A stretch of DNA of 64,000 bases from Streptomyces sp. DG2A-72 (GCF_030499575.1 NZ_JASTLC010000001.1:6968001-7032000); one strand, 5' to 3'. Positions 52,568-61,631 are shown, numbered from the stretch's first letter. Numbers and translations: made by a program. The notes: generated by a model from the letters alone, not told the origin.

Positions 52568-52720
52568 TATGGAGTTACAGATCAACTCCATTGTGGTCGA
52601 ACAGCTTCACGATCCCCGCCCACAGGGTTTTCACCCCGAGAGCGATGGCCAACCGAGAAGCTGCCTTACGTAACCACCCAGATCTCACCTGGCTGGTGTC
52701 CGTACTGACCATCCCTGCCA

Positions 52721-52819
52721 CCTCATCTCATCGGACCGGGACCTACGCGGACGACGTAGGCCCCCCGGGGCGCACGTTGTCCGCTCGTCCAAAGGCCCCG
52801 GTCCTACCTTGAGATGAGG
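52721..52819. other. 99-bp extended palindrome, candidate structured RNA or MITE-like unit
   Basis: Nested stems: CCTCATCTCA with TGAGATGAGG (52,721-52,730/52,810-52,819), GGACCGGG with CCCGGTCC (52,733-52,740/52,797-52,804), and CCTACG with CGTAGG (52,742-52,760). No ORF of note is inside. Confidence 0.5.
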
Positions 52820-52951
52820 CTCTTTCAGGGTAGCTGTGTCGTCGAGGCTTCGTCAGCCCTACTTGCCGAACTGGACGTGCGCCTGACGGGCCAGGGCACG
52901 GCTCAAGGTGAACTCTGTGCCGTCGGCATCTCGATGGTGTCGAGCGTCAGA

Positions 52952-53104
52952 CCAACACGCTTTCCAACTGTGTTGGTGGGGTGGCGGGCGTCGCTCGGGG
53001 GCGTTCATCTGGGTTCATGGGTGGCTGGCCGTCGGCACTGGGACGGCTTCGGGTCTCGTCTGAACGGCCGTGAACGCAGGCGAATGAGACGGAAAGTGAG
53101 ACGG
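52952..53104. repeat. Scar type S, copy 2
   Basis: The same core as copy 1 (CCAACAC...GTGTTGG), then GGGTTCATGGGTGGCTGGCC and TCTGAACGGCCGTGAACGC; arms TGAGACGG at 53,085 and 53,097 (12-base period). Confidence 0.8.
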
Positions 53105-53364
53105 CGGGGCTGCCTCGGCAGGTCCGTGAGCGATGCTCCTTGATCCACATCCGCGGTGTGTTCCCTCGGTCGAGGCTAACGGGGCTTGTGGAGCTGCTCT
53201 GTTGCCCCTTGGTTGTCGCTGCTTGTTATTTCCGGACGCTCCCACGGTCTCGCTATCGGGTACTACAGTCCTTTGTTGTGCCATACGTCACATGACGATG
53301 GCGTGGAGTGGGTGGCTTGGGTGGGGGCAGCCAAGTGCCCGAGTTGCGAGATCTGGGGGGTTTC

Positions 53365-55404
53365 ATGCATGAGATGGTCAAGGGCTCGAACGTGGCGCTG
53401 TCGGCGCTGAGCGAGAACGCCAGTTCGGTGATTGTGAGTTTGAGTTGGGTCAGCCCGACCGGTGAAGGCGATGCGGACGTCTCCGTCCTGCTGCTGGATG
53501 CCAACGGCAAAGTGCGCAGTGACAGCGACTTCTACTTCTACAACAACCCGGTTGCCGCTGACGGGAGTGTGCAACTGCTGGGGAAGACGCCGACGGAAAG
53601 CGGCGACGAGGACCGGATCAGCTTCGACCTGACCGCGGTCCCGTCCGGCATCGACCGGATCGTCGTGGCGGCGAGCCGCTATGAGGGAGCCGGCTTCGGG
53701 GAGCTGGAAGACCTGAAGATGACACTGGTCGATGGGGGAGGGGAGAGCCTTCTCAGGTTCGCCATCGATGACGCCGGCACGGTGAGCGCGATCATCTTCG
53801 GCGAGTTGTACCGGCGTGGGGAAGAGTGGAAGTTCCGTGCTGTCGGACAGGGCTATGACACCGCCCTGGCCGGTCTGGCGGCGGACTTCGGTGTCGACAT
53901 CGATGACGACGCGAGCGCAGAGGAAGCGCTGAACGTCGTTACAGAGAGCAGTGAGCAGGCTGATACGGCTGTTCCGGCTCCGGCCGTTGAGCAGGAACAG
54001 CAGGTGACACCAGGCTTGGTTCCGGCTCCCCGCCCGTCTGGCGATGAGGTGGGGCCAAAGAAGGCGGCACGGCCTCGCACTGCGAAGAAGAAGGTCACTG
54101 TGCCCAGGGCGGCCAGGAAGTCTCTGGCGGACAATGAGTCCTGGAAGCAGGCCAGACTCTTTCCGGTGTCGGTACTCAAGAGCGACCGGGACCGGGAAAT
54201 GCGCGCTACGTCGGTACTGCTGTCGGTGATGGCGCAGGTGCCGGAGTTCGGCCGGAGACTCACGGCGGCGTTCGGAGCACCGTCGGGCCGTATGGAGACG
54301 TTCACCGAGGTCTCCCTACCGCACGGCGATACACCGCGACGCCCCGACGGGGTGGTCCGTGTCGAGCGGGCCGGCAAACTGTGGACCGCGCTGGTGGAGA
54401 CCAAGACCAACGGCAACGCGCTCAAGCCTGAGCAGGTGCAGGCATACGTGGACATCGCCGCACGCCGTGGCTACGAGGCCGTGATCACACTGTCGAACGA
54501 CGTCGCGCTGGAAGGCAGCCCGCTCGTCGACGTCAAGATTGACGGACGGCGCAAGCACAAGGTGGCTTTTTGGCATCTGTCCTGGGCCGAAGTCACACAC
54601 CAGGCACAGATGCTGATCCGGCACGAGGGTGTCGGGGACAAGGCACATGCGTGGCTGCTCCAGGAACTGCTGTACTACCTGCGGCATGAGAACTCCGGCT
54701 GCCACGGCTTCCAGAACATGGGGGCGGCCTGGGTCCCCGTGCGCAACGGAATCGATGACGAGACCCTGTGCCAGGGTGATGCGCGTGCCCTGGACGTGGT
54801 CGAGAGCTGGGAACGGCTCATCCGTCAGATCTGCCTCAGCCTTGGTGGCGAACTTGGACAGAAGGTACTGCCCGTTCAGCGCGCCAAGCGTGGAGCTGAT
54901 CCGAGAACCCGCCGCAGTCTCCTGACCGATCAGCTTTGCCTCGACGGCAGGCTTCAGGCAGAGCTCCGGATCGAGGGCGCACCCGGAATTCTGGCGATCA
55001 GCGCCGACCTGCGCACCGGCAAACTCCGCAACTCCATCGAGATCCCCGCACCCGAGCAAGGCTACCCGCTGACCTGGGCCAAGCGGCTCATCCGCCGCCT
55101 GGCCGAGGCACCAGCAGACCTCCACATCGAAACCCTGGTCGAAGGAGAGACCGGGGGACCACGGGGCACGCTGGAACGGCTCCGCCCGGAGCCGGCGGAC
55201 ATGCTCCCGAAGAACAACGACATCCACATCACCGGCTTCCGCCTGTCCCTGTTCAAAAGCATGGGAAGCAGCCGTGGGAACGCCGAGTCCGGCTTCATCC
55301 GCAGCGTCGACGACGCCGTGCACCGCTTCTACACCACCGTGGTAGTCCACCTGGACCGCCCGACGCCCCGGCAATCAACGAAGGAACGTGCCGGAACGGG
55401 GTGA
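53365..55404 (+). CDS. TerD domain fused to a PD-(D/E)XK-type nuclease
   Basis: 679 residues from ATG at 53,365 with GGGGGG a few bases upstream. Residues 1-190 form a TerD domain (MVKGSNVALSAL, DADVSVLLLDANGKV, FYFYNNPVAADGSVQLLG with Ca-binding acidic residues, then AIIFGELYRRGEEWKFRAVG). A basic, Pro/Ala-rich linker (about 215-260) leads to a nuclease domain with RRPDGVVRV (D327) and ALVETKTNG (E345, K347). A C-terminal domain of about 250 residues is not recognised. TerD proteins act in Ter stress systems linked to phage and DNA-damage responses. Sole gene between scars S2 and G5. Confidence 0.8.
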   Translation: MHEMVKGSNVALSALSENASSVIVSLSWVSPTGEGDADVSVLLLDANGKVRSDSDFYFYNNPVAADGSVQLLGKTPTESGDEDRISFDLTAVPSGIDRIVVAASRYEGAGFGELEDLKMTLVDGGGESLLRFAIDDAGTVSAIIFGELYRRGEEWKFRAVGQGYDTALAGLAADFGVDIDDDASAEEALNVVTESSEQADTAVPAPAVEQEQQVTPGLVPAPRPSGDEVGPKKAARPRTAKKKVTVPRAARKSLADNESWKQARLFPVSVLKSDRDREMRATSVLLSVMAQVPEFGRRLTAAFGAPSGRMETFTEVSLPHGDTPRRPDGVVRVERAGKLWTALVETKTNGNALKPEQVQAYVDIAARRGYEAVITLSNDVALEGSPLVDVKIDGRRKHKVAFWHLSWAEVTHQAQMLIRHEGVGDKAHAWLLQELLYYLRHENSGCHGFQNMGAAWVPVRNGIDDETLCQGDARALDVVESWERLIRQICLSLGGELGQKVLPVQRAKRGADPRTRRSLLTDQLCLDGRLQAELRIEGAPGILAISADLRTGKLRNSIEIPAPEQGYPLTWAKRLIRRLAEAPADLHIETLVEGETGGPRGTLERLRPEPADMLPKNNDIHITGFRLSLFKSMGSSRGNAESGFIRSVDDAVHRFYTTVVVHLDRPTPRQSTKERAGTG

Positions 55405-55505
55405 CGCCCGACCGTGGACAGTTGCACGTAGCCGAGGTTCACCTGCAACTGTCCACAGGGCGCGTTCCAAGAGGCCACGTGCTTGCAAACGGGATGAGCG
55501 CCCTG

Positions 55506-55644
55506 AGCTTGGGAAGCTTGGGTTCTTTAAGGTCGATTGCCGCTCTGACCTGCGGCGGGACCGTGTCCCAGCCTGGGCGGATCCGTGGCTTGGTCCCCGC
55601 TGTTCCCCGTGAGTCCCCGTTGGATCTGGCACGTGAATGGCACG
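55506..55644. repeat. Scar type G, copy 5
   Basis: Core AGCTTGGGAAGCTTGGGTT; spacer CTGACCTGCGGCGGGACCG and GGTCCCCGCTGTTCCCCGTG; arm pair TGGCACG at 55,627 and 55,638 (11-base period). It closely matches copy 2. Confidence 0.85.
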
Positions 55645-55715
55645 ACTCTCTGTCCCTCGTCTCGAAGCGCTTTGGGGAGGCTGGCCCTTGTCGGCGCTGG
55701 TCCCGCCGTGGCTAC

Positions 55716-56153
55716 CTAACTTGCCGAGTCTGCAGGTGGCGCCTCGGCGGCTGGTGGCAACTCCCGACTGTTCTCCAAAGCCTGGGCGAAGCTCTTGCAG
55801 AACTCTGTGAAGCTCCACTGGGCGCCGGGAGCTGGCGCAAACGAGACGAACGATCCAACCCGCTCGCCACTCACTGCTACGTCCAAGGTGCCTTGCTCAC
55901 CGATGCGCGCACTCGGACATTCCCGAAGGCCCTGGGCGAACATGGGGCTGGTCCGTCTCCCCTGTCCCAGCCATGCACCCCAGTAGATGGTTCGGTCTGT
56001 GAGGAAGAGGACACCATCCTGAGGGCCGTCCCACAGGTTCCGTGCGGGCGCACTTGCAATCTTCCGTTCCCCAGGCTCAAGCGTGGGCTCGATGCTTCGC
56101 CAGTACACCGCCTGTGCCTTGTCGTAACGCCTCTGTGCCCACCGTCTCAACAT
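55716..56153 (-). CDS. Unknown small protein
   Basis: 145 residues from ATG at 56,153 (a TTG two codons earlier is better spaced from GAGGGAGGGG). ERKIASAPARNLWDGPQDGV and LFLTDRTIYWGAWLGQG suggest a PH-like beta fold as in membrane-proximal stress proteins, but I cannot name it. Sole gene between scars G5 and R3. Confidence 0.6.
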   Translation of the reverse strand: MLRRWAQRRYDKAQAVYWRSIEPTLEPGERKIASAPARNLWDGPQDGVLFLTDRTIYWGAWLGQGRRTSPMFAQGLRECPSARIGEQGTLDVAVSGERVGSFVSFAPAPGAQWSFTEFCKSFAQALENSRELPPAAEAPPADSAS

Positions 56154-56374
56154 GGCCAAGCCCCCTCCCTCAGTTGCGCCCAGTATGGTGCGCTTTGCAG
56201 CGTCCGGCCCCAGGTTCGAGTGATCTCAAGCCCGGGGTCATGACCGCTCAGCAGACACAAGTGCTGGCGCGGACGGGCGCGCAGAGATCGAGGCACCTCT
56301 CTGGGGGCCCGTGCAATGAGGCTGGAGCGCTGCCGCGATGGGTCCGGGCCGCCGCTGCTGCGCTGAGCAACGTA

Positions 56375-56499
56375 TTAGGAGTTCGATCTCGGCCGCACGG
56401 ATGGGCCCGGATTCATACTCACCGGGCGGCTCATAGTTCGGTTTCCGATCGCTGGGGTCCACCGTCGTCCGATGACGTTGATGTCAGCTGGTGATGTCA
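56375..56499. repeat. Scar type R, copy 3
   Basis: Core TTAGGAGTTCGAT; the spacer ends GTCGTCCGATGACG; arm pair TGATGTCA at 56,479 and 56,492 (13-base period), identical to copy 1. Confidence 0.75.
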
Positions 56500-56681
56500 A
56501 GCCATAGGGTGTTCGCTCGTCGCGGGCCTCAGCACGCGGAAGTTCCTGCGGGCTTCGGTGAGGCTCAGCCGGCCGTTGGGGCCGCTCGTACTCGGACAGC
56601 ATCATGGTCGTCCTGCTCGTCATCCTCCCAAGAGCTGTGACGATCTGACGACCATGCAGTCAGAGTCGATGTCAGTAGGGA
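56500..56681 (-). other. Possible fossil of a short gene
   Basis: The minus strand reads MTSRTTMMLSEYER from 56,623 and, after a one-base shift, NGRLSLTEARRNFRVLRPAT to a stop. Together these would be a 40-residue peptide. Too short and unsupported to call a gene. Confidence 0.25.
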
Positions 56682-57632
56682 GTGTCACCATGGTTTGCTG
56701 TGGAACTAAGTGCGAAGCTGCCTCGGCAGCGAGGTGATCGGCTGGTCCTGTACGCCTTCACGAACGAGGAGCAGCAGGCTGGTGCTGAGTCGAATCTCAA
56801 GCTTCCGGATGCGGGTCATGCACATCGAAGTGTCAGCGGCTGGTGGGATGACCAGCTGCCTTTTGGAGATGAACTCCCAGATCTGGCCGAGCCCGCGTTC
56901 GTCAGTGGGCAGCAACTTGTGAAGGCTTTAGAGGCGCGCTACCCAGGCGTGACGGTGATTCTGCGCCTGGGGCCGCGTGCGGCTTGGCGTACGCGGCAGG
57001 AGCGACGCTGGATCGCATGGGAGAGGGAAAAGGCAAAGCGGCCTCCACTCCCGCCGGACACGGAGAGGCTGATTCACGCCTTAAGTCCCGAGTGCATGAT
57101 CTGCCACAAGACCGTACGGAAACTAGAGATTGCCCATTTGCTGGACTGGCCCACTATCCGGCGCGTGGTCGAGACACATCCCCTTTGGCTCAAGGATGAT
57201 AATGACATACGGCGTGCTGCGCTGCTATTCCACGACCCGTGGAACATGGGCGTCTTGTGTCGTGAACGCGCTCATCGTTCCGGTTGTCATGACCGCCAGG
57301 AGATCGGCGAAGTGACATTGGAGCAGCTCCGGCAAGCGAGAGCCGCTTTGGACCATCAGCCGGGTGCGGAACGTCTTTACGGCCGGCATCTCGATCAAAG
57401 CCTAATAGAAGAACGTCGTCGCTTCGGCCTCGATATGAACGTAATGGGTAGAGTCCTCGCACTTTTGGCGCAGAAGGCCAGGGTTGCAGTGTCCTCCCCC
57501 GTACTCAAGCATGGAACGATTAAGGTTGATCGCGGACAAGGTGCCCTTTTATGGGGGCAATATGGCTGCACGGACCGGGCCCGCGACGACAACTTCCAGG
57601 ATCGCACGATATATCGGAACGACCGGAGGTGA
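56682..57632 (+). CDS. HNH-type endonuclease, first gene of a putative defence operon
   Basis: 316 residues from a GTG. The nuclease core has C138 and C141 (CMICHK), H152 (EIAHLLDW), N188 (HDPWNMGVLC, C193) and C202-H203 (SGCHDRQE), an HNH fold with structural zinc. The N-terminal 130 residues are unrecognised and could be a sensor. Spacing of three bases to the next gene (overlapping its ribosome-binding site) marks an operon. No modification methylase is nearby, so this is not a classical R-M system. Confidence 0.75.
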   Translation: MSPWFAVELSAKLPRQRGDRLVLYAFTNEEQQAGAESNLKLPDAGHAHRSVSGWWDDQLPFGDELPDLAEPAFVSGQQLVKALEARYPGVTVILRLGPRAAWRTRQERRWIAWEREKAKRPPLPPDTERLIHALSPECMICHKTVRKLEIAHLLDWPTIRRVVETHPLWLKDDNDIRRAALLFHDPWNMGVLCRERAHRSGCHDRQEIGEVTLEQLRQARAALDHQPGAERLYGRHLDQSLIEERRRFGLDMNVMGRVLALLAQKARVAVSSPVLKHGTIKVDRGQGALLWGQYGCTDRARDDNFQDRTIYRNDRR

Positions 57633-57635
57633 ACT

Positions 57636-58007
57636 GTGCAAAACGAAGATCGTTTGATCTTGTTTACCGCTGTTGCAGAACTGACAGTGTTGCGCGCCCT
57701 CGAACTTGCGGGGGAGCGCATCATTAGGTGGGCTGAGCGCTCCTCAAGAGGACCGCTCAAAGCCTTCAAGCCAATTTCCGTGCACGTACAGCGGCCTGTT
57801 AAAGAAGCTGACCTCGACGAGGTCCTCCCGAAAGGGGCTTGGGCAATCCCGGCTGTGGCGGGCCTCCCGGATGAACTTATTGAGGTGCTCGATAGACATA
57901 CGCGGATCCTCCTTGTGGTTGGACTCGAATTCCGTCGAGAGGATCTTATCCTTACACTTTCCCGACTTCCCCTCGAAAAGATGCCGCTGCCGTGGCTTCC
58001 TGCTTGA
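57636..58007 (+). CDS. Unknown middle protein of the HNH operon
   Basis: 123 residues from GTG at 57,636 with GGAGGTGA upstream, inside the end of the HNH gene. It reads LILFTAVAELTVLRALELAG, then LPKGAWAIPAVAGLPDELIE. No known family. It could be a regulator or immunity/sensor partner of the two flanking nuclease-like proteins. More AT-rich than the chromosome average. Confidence 0.6.
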   Translation: MQNEDRLILFTAVAELTVLRALELAGERIIRWAERSSRGPLKAFKPISVHVQRPVKEADLDEVLPKGAWAIPAVAGLPDELIEVLDRHTRILLVVGLEFRREDLILTLSRLPLEKMPLPWLPA

Positions 58008-58158
58008 TCACCTAAGGGCTGTCCCGCTGCTCCGTCCGCACGGCATGTGGGTGGATCACGTCGGGGCGGAGACGGCCGGCCACCGTCTGGCTTGGCCCAG
58101 GTTCCCGATGATGATTTCAATACGTCAACGGGTAAGTGACCCGTGTGCTGGGGTAATC

Positions 58159-59094
58159 ATGAGTAAGAATGTGCACCATCGATGGCTGCAATCCGTAGAA
58201 GAGGATATACAACGGGAGTACGCGAGGCTTCACGAGGCTGCTCGATCAGATCCGCAGCGGGCAGGACACGGAGGTGAGGGGACATGGAGAAGGATTCTCG
58301 GGGACTGGCTACCGCCCCAATATGAAGTGGCGACTAGGAAGTACATCATCCCGGAAGTGCCAGATGGTGACGTTTTTGAGACTGACCTCGTAGTTTTCCA
58401 GCCTAGTTATCCGCAAGCGCTGAGACAGCGTGAAGAGGTGTTGGCCAGTGGGGTGGCAGCCGCTTTTAGCGTAAAGCTGACCCTGAATCGAGATGGAATA
58501 AGGGACGCTTTTGAGCGTGCTGCAAAAGTTCAAAGGGGGATCAAGCCTTGGCTTGGTACGCCGAGACATGAAATGACACCCCCATTCCCCGTCGGCCTAC
58601 TGGCCCATTCGCATTCGTGGAAGAAGTCGGGAACATCTGCCGCGTGGAATGTGTACACCCTGTCTATGGAAATGGACAAGCGGTATGCGAAACATCCCAG
58701 GGAGAGTCTGGATTTTCTGTGTGTTTCGGATTTGGGTATGTGGTGCACCTCAAGAGTTCCGTTCATCCCTCAAGATGTCTTGCTGCGCATGAACGCTGAA
58801 GAAGCGACCCGGCATGAGAATGGCGCGGCGCTAACGTCCGTAATGCAAATGGATGCGGGGGAGTCTCCTACAGTTGCGGTGCTAATCGCCAATTTGTACG
58901 CACGGCTTGCACTAAACGACCCTACCCTGCGCCCCCTTGCTGATGGGTTCCGGGCAACCGGGGATGCAGGCGGGGGAGGCGGAATGATGCGCTTCTGGGA
59001 ATTGAGTACGACGTTCAGCCCCGCAGTGTGCTTGGGATTGCGAATGGGGGTCGGTAGGGACAGGCATGGGGACTGGAATGCCATCTACGGTTAG
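58159..59094 (+). CDS. DUF6602-like protein, last gene of the HNH operon
   Basis: 311 residues from ATG at 58,159 with GGGG upstream. The pattern HHRWLQSVEEDIQREYARLH, GGEGTWRRILGDWLPPQYEV and FETDLVVFQP resembles DUF6602, a nuclease-like fold (a D in ETD and ... VKLTLNR). It is AT-rich. It lies 151 bases after the middle gene. The three genes form one plausible anti-phage unit. Confidence 0.6.
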   Translation: MSKNVHHRWLQSVEEDIQREYARLHEAARSDPQRAGHGGEGTWRRILGDWLPPQYEVATRKYIIPEVPDGDVFETDLVVFQPSYPQALRQREEVLASGVAAAFSVKLTLNRDGIRDAFERAAKVQRGIKPWLGTPRHEMTPPFPVGLLAHSHSWKKSGTSAAWNVYTLSMEMDKRYAKHPRESLDFLCVSDLGMWCTSRVPFIPQDVLLRMNAEEATRHENGAALTSVMQMDAGESPTVAVLIANLYARLALNDPTLRPLADGFRATGDAGGGGGMMRFWELSTTFSPAVCLGLRMGVGRDRHGDWNAIYG

Positions 59095-59138
59095 CGCTAC
59101 CTGTCAACGTCGGCGGAATGGCTTTGGGGTGGCGCTGC

Positions 59139-59249
59139 TTTGACGCGAGTGATCATGGCCCCGTAAGCTTTCCGGCGCGTCGGGCAGTCTGTGGACCTGC
59201 CCGGGAAAGCACGACGTTGGGGCCATGATCTTCGAGGCTCGCGCCAAAG
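59139..59249. other. Extended 111-base nested hairpin
   Basis: Four co-linear stems: TTTGACGCGAG with CTCGCGCCAAA (59,139-59,149/59,238-59,248, one mismatch), GATCATGGCCCC with its complement (59,151-59,162/59,219-59,230), GCTTTCC with GGAAAGC (59,167-59,173/59,204-59,210) and CGGGCAG with CTGCCCG (59,181-59,187/59,197-59,203). It could be a terminator, a replication or transfer site, or an RNA. It sits in the 370-base gap between the DUF6602-like gene and the GntR remnant. Confidence 0.6.
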
Positions 59250-59464
59250 TGGCTCCGTAAAGCCGTGGAGCCGACCGCCCCAGCCACGACGTACCCCCTC
59301 TCCGGCATCAGGCGGCTGATTGCTGTGCGCGCGGAACGGGCGGCGGCCGGGCTGGAGCGGGGCGGAGACTGGAGCGCAGGCCCGGCCGGGGGCCGGGCCG
59401 CGCGCGGGGAGCGGAGCGAGCCGCCTTGATCACGTGAAGAAAGTTTGAGCCAACTCGGGTTCGG

Positions 59465-59866
59465 CTACAGCCTGAACGACAGCTCCAATTCGTTGCCAGG
59501 CAGGTGGAACTCCTCCAGGGCCAGGGGCATGTCTGCCTCCGTGAGCGTCACGCGGATGACGTGCAGAAGGGGTGCCCCGTCCGCTAGTCGGAGGGCATGG
59601 GCCTGGTCCGGTAGGGGCATGCGGATGCGGACGTACTCCGTGAAGTGGGGTTCGTGGCCTAGATCGGCGAGCGCCGCGTACAGCTCCGGCGCCGGGGGCG
59701 GAGCCTCCTCGTACTTGGTGTCGATGAGCACCGAGAACGGCTCGGGTACGGCGGGCACTTCTCCTCCAAGTCGCGCCGTTACTCGACCACGTTGACCGCC
59801 CTCCGGCAGGCCCGTGCCGATCACCGCGCGGAGCAACAACGGGCGTCCCTTGGTCTGGCCGGCCAA
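59465..59866 (-). pseudogene. GntR regulator reduced to its UTRA effector domain
   Basis: 133 residues. PAPELYAALADLGHEPHFTE, LADGAPLLHVIRVTLTEADM and ALEEFHLPGNELELSFRL are a clear UTRA domain. The N-terminal winged helix is absent; upstream codons overlap the xis region. It is probably a non-functional relic of the KorSA/GntR regulator usual in such elements. Confidence 0.7.
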
Positions 59867-59963
59867 CCGACCATCACGGTCGGCCAGTGGCGCTATGCCG
59901 GACGTGGCTACTCACCGGCGGCGGCGCTCCTGGCTGCTTCGGTGCGGGAGGGCGGCGGTCGTC

Positions 59964-60175
59964 ATGGCGCGTGACAGCCGTGCGAAGACGGCCGAACTGC
60001 TCACTGTCCGCCAGGTGCTCGACGAACTGGGCGGCATCTCGCGGCGCACCTTCTACCGCTGGCGGGACTGCGACTCGCTCCACCCTGCATCCGTCTCCCG
60101 AACGGGGAGCTCCGGGTTCGGCGAGACGTGCTCAACGACTGGTTGGAGGACCGGGCGCAGGGGGCGGCGCCGTGA
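59964..60175 (+). pseudogene. xis: Excisionase-like gene with one frameshift
   Basis: Reads LLTVRQVLDELGGISRRTFY then, after a shift near 60,065, CIRLPNGELRVRRDVLNDWL to a stop at 60,175. This is the normal MerR/excisionase-like HTH of streptomycete elements, with the C-terminal recognition part in another frame. The stop overlaps the integrase start (GTGA). Confidence 0.75.
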
Positions 60176-61561
60176 AGTCGTACAAGGTCGTCATCTGGAA
60201 GCTCAGCATCAACCGCTCCGCGAAGAAGCCGACGTACCTCGTCCGCTGGTCCGTCGACGGCGAGCCCTTTCACAAGTCGCACAAGACGAAGGCGCTCGCG
60301 GACCGCTTCCGCGCGAAGCTGCTTCGGGCGGCGGACAAGGGCGAGCCGTTCGACACCGTGACCGGCCTGCCGGACTCGTTACGCGGGGGCAAGGCGGCGC
60401 TGTCCCTGCTCGGGCTGGCGCTGAAGTACATCGATGCCCGGTGGGCGGAGGCGTTGGCCAAGCAGCGCGACACCATGACCGACGCCTTGGCGACTGTCCT
60501 GCCCGCGCTGGTGAAGCCGGTTCGCGGGCGGCCGGCTGCGACCCATCTACGGCGGGCGCTGCGCTCGTACGTGCTTCCTCCGCCTCGGCGAGAGCGCGAG
60601 CGGCCCGAAGAGATCGCGGCGGCAGCGAAGTGGATCGAGAAAGCCTCGCTGCCGGTCGCGGAACTCCAGGAGATCACCCGAGTGCATGACCTGATCGACG
60701 CGCTCACCCGGAAGCTCGACGGCAAGCCTGCGGCCACGCAGACCTACCGGCGTCGTCGTGCAGTGGTGTTCAACGTCCTTGAGTACGCTGTGGAGTTGGA
60801 GATACTGCCCTCGAACCCGCTGAGTCGGGTGCGACGCAAGCGGGGGAAGCGAGCCGTCCAGGAAGTCGACCGCCGGGTGGTGGTCAATCCTCGGCAGGTG
60901 CGGGAACTGCTGGCGGCGGTGACGTACGTCGGTGGGTACGAGCGGGCGAGTGGTCGACGGTTGCGGGCGTTCTTCGGCTGCCTGTACTACGCGGCCATGC
61001 GGCCCGGTGAGGCGCTGGGCCTGCGTCTGTCGGACTGCACGCTCCCGGAGAAGGGATGGGGCCGGATCGACCTGGCCGAGACCCGGCCAACCGCCGGGAA
61101 GGCGTGGACCGACTCCGGCGAGGCACACGACCGGCGCGGTCTGAAGCAGCGGGCGGACGGTGAGGTGCGCATCGTGCCGATACCCCCTCCGCTCGCGCGG
61201 ATGCTCCAGGATCACATCAAGGAGTTCGGCCCGGCGGAGGACGGCCGGCTCTTCTCCAGCGAGCGAGGCAACGTCGTAGCCGCGTCGTCGTACTCACGTG
61301 CATGGACGCAGGCTCGGAGCCTGGCGTTCCCGCCCGAGCAGGTCTCCTCCGTCCTGACAACTCGCCCGTACGACCTCCGGCACGCGGGCGTCTCCCAGTG
61401 GCTCAACTCCGGCGTGCCCGCACCGGAGATGGCTGCTCGCGCGGGGCACTCGGTCGATGTCCTGCTGAAGAATCTACGCGAAGTGCATCGACGGCCAGGA
61501 GCAGGAGATGAACGAGCGGATCCTCAAGGGTCTGGGGGAGGAGGACGACACCGAAAAGTGA
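60172..61561 (+). pseudogene. int: Tyrosine integrase, frameshifted just before the catalytic Tyr
   Basis: From GTG at 60,172 the protein has an arm-binding N-terminus (KSYKVVIWKLSINRSAKKPT), a core-binding region and catalytic motifs AMRPGEALGLRLSDC, RIVPIPPPLARML, RPYDLRHAGVSQWLNSGV and RAGHSVDVLLK. An extra A at about 61,471 shifts the frame; the correct frame reads KIYAKCIDGQEQEMNERILK to a stop at 61,561. The current ORF loses the nucleophile Tyr and runs on to 61,680. The length of 1,390 bases is one over a whole number of codons. Confidence 0.85.
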
Positions 61562-61601
61562 AACGACCCACGCGGTCCTCCCGACCCACGCGGTCCTCAC
61601 A

Positions 61602-61631
61602 CGAAAGCTCCGGAGCGATCCGGAGCTTTCG
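61602..61631. terminator. Strong hairpin after int
   Basis: 13-bp perfect stem CGAAAGCTCCGGA with GCGA loop, 40 bases after the integrase stop. Confidence 0.85.

Noticed and set aside
52380..52570. Group II intron 3' end (GTGCACGGTTCG similar to domain V)
   Set aside because: The 5' strand of domain V, domain VI and a reverse transcriptase are absent.
45555..56499. Integron with attC sites
   Set aside because: No integron integrase is present and the scars have tRNA anticodon or T-arm sequences and arm repeats rather than attC-type imperfect hairpins with conserved RYYYAAC boxes.
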